From Stachybotrys elegans (lineage: Eukaryota > Ascomycota > Sordariomycetes > Hypocreales > Stachybotryaceae): a stretch of DNA of 64,000 nt. The DNA lies in assembly GCA_020746835.1 (NCBI GenBank), contig JAGPNK010000010.1, forward strand, positions 1,054,001 through 1,118,000. Direction: 5' to 3'. The position numbers and the translations under genes are program-made. The notes beneath the pieces were generated by a model that made no database searches, was not told where the DNA came from, and saw only the letters and a list, made by a program, of their open reading frames with translations. Shown here piece by piece: positions 56,069 through 64,000 of this stretch; the first letter of the stretch is position 1, and each line of letters begins with the position of its first letter.

Positions 56069-57206
56069 ATGAAATTCTCCGTGGCCTTCGTTGCCCTCAT
56101 ATCGGGCAGCGCTGCCCTTTCCTTTCCTCCCGTCAGCGAAGCCATCGCCCGCCAGAACAAAGAGCGTGCCGTCCATGCTCGCGCTGAGCGCGATGCCCCC
56201 AACTGGGTCGGTACATTCCCTCCTGTGAGCGAGGCCATCGCCCGTCAACAGGCCAAGCGAGACGTCAATGCCGAGGCTCCCAAGAAGCGCGAACCTCCTA
56301 ACTGGGTTGGCACGTTCCCGCCTGTCAGTGAGGCCATTGCTCGCCAGCAGGCCAAGGCGAAGCGAGAGGCCCCCGTCGTCGAGGCCGCACCTAAGAAGAA
56401 GCGTTCGGCACCCAACTGGGTCGGCACGTTCCCCCCGTGAGCGAGGCCATCGCCCGCCAGCAGGCCAAGGCCAAGCGCGAGGTCCCCGTTGTCCAGGTCC
56501 CCAAGAAGCGCGAGGCGCCCAACTGGGTCGGTACATTCCCGCCGGTTAGTGAAGCCATTGCTCGCCAGCAAGCCAAGGCAAAGCGAGACGTCCCCGTCGT
56601 CCAGGTCCCCAAGAAGCGCGAGGCTCCCAACTGGGTCGGAACCTTCCCTCCCGTCAGCGAGGCCATTGCTCGCCAGCACTCCAAGCGCCAGGGCTCCAAC
56701 ACGGTCACCGACGACCTCCTCTTTGTCGTCGACCTGCCCACCTTTACCGCTCGTCGCAATGCAAACGACCCAGCTGATCTGATCTGGGACAGCGACGGCT
56801 GCACTAGCTCCCCGGACAACCCGCTCGGATTCCCATTTATCCCCGCTTGCAACCGCCATGACTTCGGATACCACAACTACCGTGCGCAGTCCCGTTTCAC
56901 CGAGACCAACAAACAAGCCATCGATGACAACTTCCGCGATGAGTAAGTCTTTCACCCCCTGTAGGCTCTATTGACTCTGTACTAACACTTGGCGCCCCTA
57001 GTCTCTACTTCATCTGTGGTACTGAGCGCTTCAGCTCCATCTGCTTTGGCCTGGCTGACGTCTACCACGCCTTTGTCCGTGCCTTTGGTGGTGACGATGC
57101 TACTCCTGGTCGTCGCGATGAGCATGCCCAGCACGAGTACGACCTTGCCGTCCTCCGGTACGAGCGTCTCGTTGCAGATGCTCGTGAGGCTCACCAGATT
57201 GAATAA
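56069..57206 (+). CDS. Secreted phospholipase A2 with tandem KEX2-flanked repeat propeptide; frameshifted as read
   Basis: The signal peptide MKFSVAFVALISGSAAL is followed by about six copies of a unit with the core WVGTFPPVSEAIARQ, separated by short spacers with KR, KKR or KKKR sites suited to Kex2 cleavage (after residues 64, 74, 99 and 112, and later SKRQ). The C-terminal part (from QGSNTVTDD) is a fungal/bacterial-type secreted PLA2 with the catalytic His-Asp block ACNRHDFGYH and paired Cys (DGCTSS, FICGT, SICFG), which cleaves the sn-2 ester of phospholipids. Exons are 56069..56942 and 57002..57206; the intron splits GA/T. As read, the first frame stops at TGA 56438-56440 in copy four, while the repeat goes on in the -1 frame from 56437. 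A run of six C where the other copies suggest one more base explains it. Real mutation, slippage or a sequencing error cannot be told apart here. Confidence 0.8.
56120..56698 (+). repeat. In-frame tandem repeats of about 90-115 bp in the phospholipase propeptide
   Basis: Six units encode (A/P)PNWVGTFPPVSEAIARQ and spacers. The units differ at many third codon positions, yet the protein core is almost the same in every copy. This pattern suggests selection on the peptide and not a recent duplication. The first unit is partial (starts at SFPPVSEAIARQ). Confidence 0.9.
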
Positions 57207-57965
57207 GCCCGTTCATACACCTAGACTGTATAATATTCCATAATCTTGCACAAGGCGGCATCGGTGGTTGAGACAGGAGTTTGGCATACGAGCAAGCGGT
57301 TCATCTGTTATTGGTACCTACAACCTTAGAATAAAATTGACGCATCTTCCCACCCGTCCGTCCCTTCATTGTCCTGATTCCTGATGCCAGCGTAAAGGCC
57401 ACCAACCTGACACAGATCCATCCCAAGATTCATAGTGGGGAGAGGGGTCGGCATCCGTGGCGTAGTGGGCGCAGCAAGAAATCCGGTCCATGCTTCGCGC
57501 TTCGTGCTAAAGTCCAAATATAAATATTCGGAGAATAATCGACTTTCGAGTCCCGGGTAAGGCGGCACCCCACAAGACTGGCAATGCATGCTGAGGTATT
57601 CTGATGACTTTACTGATGGTTAGGGGTGAAATACAAGCAGTTTATTATGCCAAGTATATTGAGGTAGCTGCTGTTGATCCAATAAAACGAAATCTAGGTC
57701 GCGCCTTCAATACAGAGACAGAGAGAATAGGGTTAAAAAAATATGATGATGAAATAGTGTATAGTCTGAAGCGGAAGTAGTAATAGAAGGCTAAATAAAG
57801 AGTAAGGGTGGTGTCTACTGCCCCGGCAACCAATGCAATAGGTTTATATAGAGTTGAAAAATGAAGAAATCCAGAAGGAAGAAGACTAGTAAAATGTTAG
57901 GCTTTAAAAATCCTTAACAAAATGTAGTGAAAGGAAGCCCCTTAAGCAGAGGGATAGGAGGGTCC
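57207..57965. other. AT-rich intergenic stretch
   Basis: From about 57.58 kb the sequence is rich in A and T, and in TA steps, compared with its surroundings. This resembles decayed repeat sequence. A tRNA-like pattern at 57.44-57.56 kb was considered and rejected. No exon was seen. Confidence 0.55.
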
Positions 57966-57980
57966 TTAGAAAGATCGAAT

Positions 57981-58091
57981 GTGGGATTTCCCGTTCGTGT
58001 GCCCCAATGGGATACAGACCAGTGACTTCGAGGAGGCCCCCTCTGACGATAAAGACAATATCAGATCAATAGATAACAATTGGTTAGAAAA
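57981..58091 (-). mobile_element. Family B element with 15 bp target-site duplication
   Basis: These 111 bp match the 3' two thirds of family B in reverse orientation. They are flanked by the perfect 15 bp direct repeat TTAGAAAGATCGAAT (57966-57980 and 58092-58106). The right duplication overlaps the stop codon of the PX exon, so the element landed exactly at the end of that reading frame. The shared inner end GTGGGATTTCCCG is the same as in the 45 bp copy at 30377. Confidence 0.85.
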
Positions 58092-58577
58092 TTAGAAAGA
58101 TCGAATAGCTGTATCATTTCCACGTTTAACTCCCATTGGAACATCTCCAGCTCTAGGCGCAAAGAATTTCATGGCTGTCCGACTTTGTAATATGTGATCC
58201 GGCATATGAAACAAGGATTCGAAGTGCTCGTTGAACTGTTGAATGGCAATGCCCTCCTGATTCCTGATAATGGGGAGGTTGAAGTTGCTGGTCATCCTCG
58301 TCACGAAGGGCAGCGATCGCAGTTCATCAGGTGTGCTAAATTGTACCGGGAACTGTTCTCTAAGCGTGTACTGAAGCTCCCAGATGTCCTGGTAACGTCT
58401 TAAGGTCCATCTAGGCCCGTCTCGGAAGAGGACTTGGATCCGGAACCAGTATATGCCTAGTCTTGTGTCGGAACCCTCGATTCCGGCCCAGATGGGAATA
58501 AATGCCGTAATATCCTGCGATGGCAGCTGCTGTGTCGACGTTGATGCTTCCAGGCCACCAGGGTGTTCTGGGGGTTG
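58092..58577 (-). pseudogene. Orphaned PX-domain exon (tail of the zinc-finger gene)
   Basis: This 162-codon exon (acceptor TTATTTAG before 58577, stop 58092-58094) encodes a PX (phosphoinositide-binding) domain: YWFRIQVLF, the RRYQDIWELQ block, and the C-terminal FFAPRAGD, which resembles the PX domain of Bem1/Scd2 scaffolds. It has no start codon. In phase it joins a GTAAGT donor at 58643 and then the same frame as the zinc-finger gene upstream, but two in-frame stops (TGA 58782-58784, TAG 58680-58682) stand between them. So it is probably the original C-terminus of that gene, now cut off. Family B is inserted right at its stop codon. Alternative splicing that skips both stops cannot be ruled out. 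Confidence 0.65.
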
Positions 58578-58781
58578 CTAAATAAGACGTTAGCTCGGTG
58601 TTGTCAAGTTGTCATTAGTTTTAGTTGGCCTAGAAAAACTTACATCATTACCTTCACGCGTGATGATAACTGCTGCCCACTAGCCTCGCCTCCCCTCGCG
58701 GGATGGCCCGCTGCCAGAAGTCCCTCTACCTGAGAATCTGTCTTGCAGCCAGCTAATCGGCCTGTGACTTGATGCTTGCTG

Positions 58782-60734
58782 TCAAGAGTTGCTGTCCCCG
58801 GTGCGACGGCTGCTCGGTGAAGGGCTGCGGTGCCGGATGCGTGAGGCTTGGTTACCAGCCCTAGGGCTGGTGGGAGAAAGCGAGTTGCGTCGTGATATAA
58901 ACGGCAAGTTATAGCTCGTTCCCGAGGACATCGCACGACCGCGTATCCGCTCCCGCTCCCGGTCCATTTGTCTGGAGGAGATACTGCGCATCGCTTCATT
59001 CAACCAGATCTGGCTTTGGCTAGGAGTCTGAGACAGCCTTGCGGGATGGCTAGCGCTACTCAGCTCTCCCAGGCTGGGCGGGCCGAAGCTGGACATGCGC
59101 GTAGCAGGGGATCCCAACCAAGCACCGCCGAACAAAAACGGGCGACCGCTCTCTAGATCACTCTCTTGACTATTGTGCTCGTTATCGGGATCTCGAATCT
59201 CAAGCCCCTCGACAGCCAAGGGCAAAGCATCTAGCGCCAAGAGCTGGAGATGCCTCGCAAGATGTCGACCAAAGTTCTTGGTATCGGCCTTAGAGTTCAG
59301 TGGCTTCCACTCATCACATAATGGGCAAGATGTGGTACCGAAGCCATCCCCGGGCCTCTCGCATGCCTCGAGGAGCATGGGTAGTTGCGCCATTGTAATC
59401 TCGCTCGAATGGGCAGACATAAAGTGCGACTCCATCGCCTCTGCGGTAGTAAAGGGCTGGGTTTTATCTTTGCATCGGATGCAGATCCAGTTGCTTCCAT
59501 GTGCAGTCGTCTCATGATGAAGCCACTCGGAACGTGTTGAAAACAGCCTTGAGCTGCTACTGCAATGTTGAAAAGTGCAAACGTAGGGTTGGAGATCACT
59601 GTACACATGTTTTCTGGGACAGCTGATTAGCAGCGCCAATATTCAATAGTGAAGGAGTGTTACAGACTTCCAATCCTGGCGGTCAGCAACGACTTGGACG
59701 GTTCGGCAATAAGGGCATTCGATCGCCGTTTCATAGTCCAACTGGACACCATCCAGTACCATGTCGGACAGATCTGGTATGTGACGGCCCATGGACATGT
59801 CGTCGTATCCAGTCAGAAAAGAGGTCGCCGAAGTCATCATTGAAACGCGATCCTTTGCATTATCCACAGGTTCGTCCTCACTCGTGCCTTTGGAGACTGT
59901 CTCTTCGTCGAACGTCGTGGCTATGGTAGATGCCATCACGGTTCTCTGAATAGTTGCGCTGTCTTGGCTGTCATGCCCTTCGTCAATATATGTCTCCCTC
60001 CTCCTATCCAACCTTTTTCTGTGAAGCTGTCGATAGGACATGATTTGTCGCCTCTGGCTTGTGCCATTCCCGAGTCGTTTTGCAAGCCAGGGATATTCCT
60101 TGACTTTGGGAAATTTGTCCATGACATTGCTGATATCGGGCGATTCGTCGACTGGTTGATAGTCATCGAGTTGTGGAAGCCGACCTTTGGGTCTCTGCCT
60201 TCGGATCAAGATCGATAAACTGAGAAGATGACTGATACAGGAGTCGATGCCGAGTAGAAGCTCATGCAACTCGTTCGTTGGCGGTTTCTGTTGTGTAATG
60301 GATACGTCAAGTGTCGGGACCGTGTCGCTGACTCGGTTGACGGATATCCCGCGGATGATTCTGAACGCTGTCAAGGTAAGTTGGTTTAGTCAATATAAGA
60401 ATATTTGGTACTTACCTCTGATAGTGGTTCGCAGAAGCCTCCGCAATCCCATCAGGACCGTCTCCCGCATCGCTGGTGCATGCTTTAGCCTGTGGTCCAG
60501 TGAGGCTGTAGACCTCTCCAGTTTCAGTGCACCGATGTTTGCAGCCCATACTAGGAAGCGAGCTCGGCTGTCTTCGAGTGGTTGTAGATTAGTATCATCG
60601 ACGGATCTTGCCGTGTCCAGGATGTGGTCGAGCTCATCGATGCAGCGATTGCTGATCAATGAAATGTTGTCAGATGTTTCGGAGGCTCGGAACTGATTTA
60701 TGGAACTATTCCAATCATCTTCTGCAGTGGCCAT
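58782..60734 (-). CDS. C2H2-type zinc-finger protein of unknown role (NLR-associated style), C-terminally truncated
   Basis: The model is complement(join(58782..59613, 59668..60367, 60416..60734)), 616 aa. An alpha-helical N-terminal domain (residues 1-140) is followed by a disordered charged region and then Cys/His fingers: IECPYCRTVQVV, YVCTFQHC with a downstream HHETTAH, WICIRCKDK with SHFMSAH, and CPLCDEW with GRHLARHL. This set is common in large ascomycete families near NLR genes, but the function is not known. The Arg/Ser-rich C-terminus ends at a TGA (58782); the same frame stays protein-like afterwards and leads to a PX-domain exon, so the present stop may be a mutation. It is divergent from the DUF7580 gene (413 bp). 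Confidence 0.8.
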
Positions 60735-61147
60735 GATGTTGTGCGTGAGGGGTTGTTGGCAAATGGCGACTGTGTATCCGTAGAAGCAGGACTGATTGGG
60801 TAGAAAAGGTTACCAGGCGAGCTTAGCTGATCGATATCAGTTTGATGTGTGGTCCTAATTGCTCAAGCATCATCCGTGTGTTCCAACAGGTTCTCGGTGG
60901 AATAGGCAGTCATCCAAACATAAGACAAGAAGGAAAGATACGCGCGCAGGGCACTCTTACCAAACTCGTGACCTGAATTGCATGGGTCAAAGTGAACGGC
61001 TTGGCCAATGACGAGGCTGCCCCCTCATGCGGCTTAAATTCCTCCCATCTTACTGCTGACCCGATCCCGCCTCTCCAAACCCGTCCTGGGAGACGTTCTT
61101 TGATCCTGTGAGTCGATTCGTCGCTCAATGCAAACGAATGTCTCGTC
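60735..61147. other. Divergent promoter region
   Basis: This 413 bp lies between the zinc-finger gene (-) and the DUF7580 gene (+). No exon or clear motif was seen. The head-to-head layout suggests shared control. Confidence 0.6.
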
Positions 61148-63042
61148 ATGTCCGGATTCGAGATTGCCGGTGTCGTTTTGGGCGCATTTCCCATTCTCTG
61201 CGATGCCTCCAAGGACCTCCGCCGGTGGTACCAAGATGTGCAAACCTGGTGGCAGTTTGAACGCGAATTCGAAGACTTCATACAGGACGTGTGGCGCGAG
61301 CACATGACCTTTTTGCAGATCGTCGAGTTACTTTTAGACCCAATCACGAATCTGACCCAAGATGAGCGCAGGGCTCTCGAAAGCGATCCAGGGTCGATGC
61401 TATGGCGGTCGCCTCACATTCAGTCGGAGTTGGAGCAGCGAATCCAGACTAAATACTACAAATGGTTCCAACATCAACTTGCAGCACTGAATGATGAGAT
61501 TTGCGCATTACACCGACTTTTGCCAGTCAGAAAGGTGGTTGCCCATCTTCTGTTTACCATTGTCAATGGCTGGCTCACATTCTCTTCAGGCCTATTATGT
61601 CGACAGCACGAACCTAGAAAGCGAGCTCTACCGGCTGAAAACTGCATTTTCGCACAAAAAGGATATGCACCTTTCCAAGATCCGCGAGGGAAACAAGGCG
61701 CTATACGGGTTCCTAGACAGGGCTTCTCACTTGTCTCGAAGCTCGACATCCATTTCTCCCATCAGAAATAACACGATTCTGTCCTCTATATTCGATGCTC
61801 AAGAACAGGCCAAATGCGTCTACCAATGTTTCCAGCGGCGCTGGACGTGCACCTGCGTTCCAGTGCAGCAACACCCGTGCAGCATCACTGTCGAGGGGCC
61901 ATACCTCCAGTTCCTGTTCGTAAATGACAGCAAGACTACTAAAGTCCAGTTCGGCTTCAGCAAAACCATTGATCCGGCGATCGACGAACCAGATCCTCCT
62001 AGGTCCGAAGAGGTTCTTATATTAAATGAGCAGGTTTCTCTAAAGAATCGCCTCAAAAACCTCAAGAAAGAGAGCAAGGGAGTCATGCAACTGGCCGCCT
62101 CGTCACTGACGGTGCTTTCGACTGCGCAGCCGCGGAACAAGATGCTTTTCGAGGGATTCCAAAAGCCCTCGGAGAAGCTTAAGAAAAAGTACGTTTCATA
62201 CATCAACTTAATACAATGGAAATTGCCCGCTGACGGTGAAACCCTACAGAAAGGTTGCTTTTGCCAATAGGGCCACTACAGCAGTATCACCGTCACCAAC
62301 TGGTATTCCAGCGCCACCAATCTCCAGGCATGACACGGGAGAAGAGATTGTGAGCATGTGCTTGGCCATCAAAGACAGCAATCAACTACCCGTTCCATCC
62401 ATTGGCTTCATGGATTCTGGTCCGGAGTTGAGAATAATTCTACAGTTTCAAGACCAACCGACGGGATCGCCAGCCAACCAGACGTTCGAGTCATTTCTAC
62501 GATCCACCACACGGCGCTTTGCACGACTACAACTAGGCCTGAATGTGCTTCTCGGCATACTCAAGCTCGGGTCATGCTGGCTACCTCAAGCATGGTCAAA
62601 GCAATCCATAAATGTCGTGAAATGGGAACCAGGAAAAGAACAGCAACCACTTGTTTACCCCTACCTCTCTCACCCATCAATCCACCAGACGCTTGATGCC
62701 GAACGACTGACAATAACCAGCACGGAGAATGCCCGCGCAAGCCTGCTTTCATTAGGCATACTTTTACTGGAGCTACTATTCGGACAGACTCTGGAGGAGC
62801 AAGCATTTTACGCGGACTTCTGTAACAAGGAAGGGGAGGCAAATGAATTCACTGCCCTTTGTGCTGCGTGGAAATGGCAGAAAGGGGTTGAAGAGGAATT
62901 CGGCCAAAAGATGGCAAACGCCATAAGACTGTGCGTCACTTGCGAGTTTGACAGCCCAGACTTGGAAAACTCCAAATTTGTGGCCGCGGTTTGGACATCG
63001 GTCGCTCAGCCAATAGAAGAATTCCTGCAGGCTTATAGATGA
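61148..63042 (+). CDS. DUF7580-type fungal protein, unknown function
   Basis: The model is join(61148..61534, 61590..62188, 62250..63042), 592 aa. The N-terminus (FEIAGVVLGAFPILCDASKDLRRWYQ) is the typical opening of this ascomycete-specific family: a short hydrophobic helix, then long amphipathic helices. The C-terminal half carries the DUF7580 part, with LNVLLGILKLGSCWLPQAW and LLSLGILLLELLFGQTLEE, which looks like a degenerate kinase C-lobe. Proteins of this build are numerous in fungal genomes and often lie near NLR, HET or zinc-finger genes; a role in cell-death signalling is suspected but unproven. Phases agree at both introns. The gene lies head to head with the zinc-finger/PX gene. 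Confidence 0.85.
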
Positions 63043-63083
63043 AAGCGACTTTCTGGATAAACACTTCTCTTCTACAGGTAGAA

Positions 63084-64000
63084 TTACCACGAGTATGCGT
63101 CTTCGTGAAACTCAAACACGGAGCTGTGCTTCTTTCCAGCAGCAACAACTGCAGCACGCACGTCATCGCATAGGGCTGGAGGACCGCAAGCTACAACACC
63201 GATCTTTGTCCAGCCCACTTCCACCTCCCGGGCCAGAACCTCTTCGATGGCGGTCCTTGACCCAACCTTGATCTCCTTGTCTGCCAATCCCTCGAGGGCT
63301 GCGTCGAAGGCGCGGACCAGGCTTTCGCCATTCTGCTTGACTGTCCAGCAGAGTTTCGCGTTTGGATGGGTTTTGGTCCATGCTAGGAGACTGGTGATGC
63401 CGATACCACCGCCAACAAGGAGGATGCGATCGCACTTTAGAATGCTGGAAGTTGAGTTGTCTGTGTATGGCCCCTCGAGGAGTGTGAAGAGGTTATTCGA
63501 AGCTTGGAGGGCCTTTGTCATTCCAGTCGCCTTGCGAATGAAGAAAGTGATGCCAGGTGTCATTTGCTTTCTGCCTGCACTACCGGAGCTCACAGATGCC
63601 AGTGCCTGCTGCTTCTCCCCGGCTTGATTGTCAGATGGCGTTTGAGAACCAGTGGGTGATAATTGACGGATGGTCGTCGCATTTGGACCTAGATATTGAG
63701 TTGGAATAGCGGAGAAGGGGTGATTCTCCCAAGGTCGAAACCGGGTCACAGACGGGAAGTAAACGTACGACTTTTGTCCCGGAGCGAAGCCCCATCGAAC
63801 GCCCTCTATGTCAACTCGTACGATGCCATCGCCAATATCTACTACCTTGGATCGAAGCCCCCCAATGCGAGCAATTAGAACCACCCGAACGAGACGGTCA
63901 AAGAACCATACGGCTGAGGCTGTCCAGAGCCACATGGTGTGACCACTCAGAATCTCAAAACGGAGGATGACGTGGTACCAGCTCCCGACAATAACCAGGA
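63084..64000 (-). CDS. Ferric reductase-like transmembrane oxidoreductase, C-terminal part
   Basis: This CDS is cut by the window edge; at least 305 residues of the C-terminal half are visible, and the frame is open to base 64000. A last membrane segment (MWLWTASAVWFFDRLVRVV) is followed by the FAD-binding domain with HPFSAIP, an inserted Ser/Gln-rich loop, the NADPH-binding motif LLVGGGIGITSLLAW, and the C-terminal VACGPPALCDDVR with the final aromatic residue (YSW). This is the layout of fungal FRE-type metalloreductases or related NADPH-oxidase-like enzymes that move electrons from cytosolic NADPH across the membrane through heme to Fe3+ or Cu2+. Family is sure; the electron acceptor is not. 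It ends 42 bp from the end of the DUF7580 gene. Confidence 0.9.
   Translation of the reverse strand, partial: LVIVGSWYHVILRFEILSGHTMWLWTASAVWFFDRLVRVVLIARIGGLRSKVVDIGDGIVRVDIEGVRWGFAPGQKSYVYFPSVTRFRPWENHPFSAIPTQYLGPNATTIRQLSPTGSQTPSDNQAGEKQQALASVSSGSAGRKQMTPGITFFIRKATGMTKALQASNNLFTLLEGPYTDNSTSSILKCDRILLVGGGIGITSLLAWTKTHPNAKLCWTVKQNGESLVRAFDAALEGLADKEIKVGSRTAIEEVLAREVEVGWTKIGVVACGPPALCDDVRAAVVAAGKKHSSVFEFHEDAYSW

Noticed and set aside
56245..56955. 236-codon frame on the - strand over the phospholipase repeats
   Set aside because: A shadow frame: its own repeats mirror the sense-strand tandem repeats.
57443..57565. tRNA-like pattern with a D-arm-like TGGCGTAGTGGGCGCA and a T-arm-like TTTCGAGTCC
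   Set aside because: The spacing is too long, the putative acceptor ends do not pair and the anticodon arm cannot be formed, so it was not called as a tRNA gene.

Overview
The window reads as a filamentous ascomycete chromosome segment, most likely a Sordariomycete. Genes carry short introns of about 45-70 nt with GT..AG borders and CTAAC/CTGAC-like branch sites. The family repertoire (Zn2Cys6 regulator, HET domain, NACHT-ankyrin, CYP504-like P450, BBE-like oxidases, fungal DUF7580, KEX2-type propeptide repeats) is typical of such fungi. The placement is inferred from gene content; the species was not identified. Exon joins were built by hand from splice signals and reading-phase agreement.

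Left part (1-25 kb): a 4.2 kb stretch with no convincing gene is followed by the proteasome adaptor ECM29, a monocarboxylate-type MFS transporter, a small secreted protein, a phenylacetate-hydroxylase-like P450 with eight exons, cytoplasmic aspartyl-tRNA synthetase, a GFA-fold zinc protein, a second small secreted protein and a secreted berberine-bridge-type FAD oxidase. ECM29 and the tRNA synthetase are core genes; the rest are accessory.

Middle part (25-44 kb): a Zn2Cys6 regulator lies divergent to the FAD oxidase. Next comes a tail-to-tail pair of molybdenum-cofactor genes, a MobA-like nucleotidyltransferase and a stand-alone MoeA, which is unusual for a fungus. After a decayed conserved gene and a HET-domain gene, five genes from 34.0 to 43.7 kb look like a catabolic cluster: amidase, ACS-type MFS transporter, class III aminotransferase, a divergent 6-phosphogluconate-dehydrogenase-like protein, and a 3-dehydroshikimate-dehydratase-like TIM barrel. 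Two divergent promoters and a 70 bp tail-to-tail junction tie the last four together.

Right part (44-64 kb): a bZIP factor with a long empty upstream region, a NACHT-ankyrin NLR-like protein, a secreted sugar-lactone-oxidase-like flavoprotein, a secreted phospholipase A2 behind a propeptide of tandem KEX2-flanked repeats (with a one-base frameshift), a zinc-finger gene whose PX-domain tail is cut off by two in-frame stops, a DUF7580 gene, and the end of a ferric-reductase-like gene that runs off the window.

Two dispersed repeat families were seen. Family B has four copies (30.4, 31.4, 55.0 and 58.0 kb). Two are short copies sharing one end and flanked by perfect 14-15 bp direct repeats, the signature of 5'-truncated target-primed retro-insertion. 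Family A has two copies (22.8 and 43.9 kb). The points most worth a second look are the KEX2-repeat phospholipase, the MobA/MoeA pair, the family B insertions and the split zinc-finger/PX gene.
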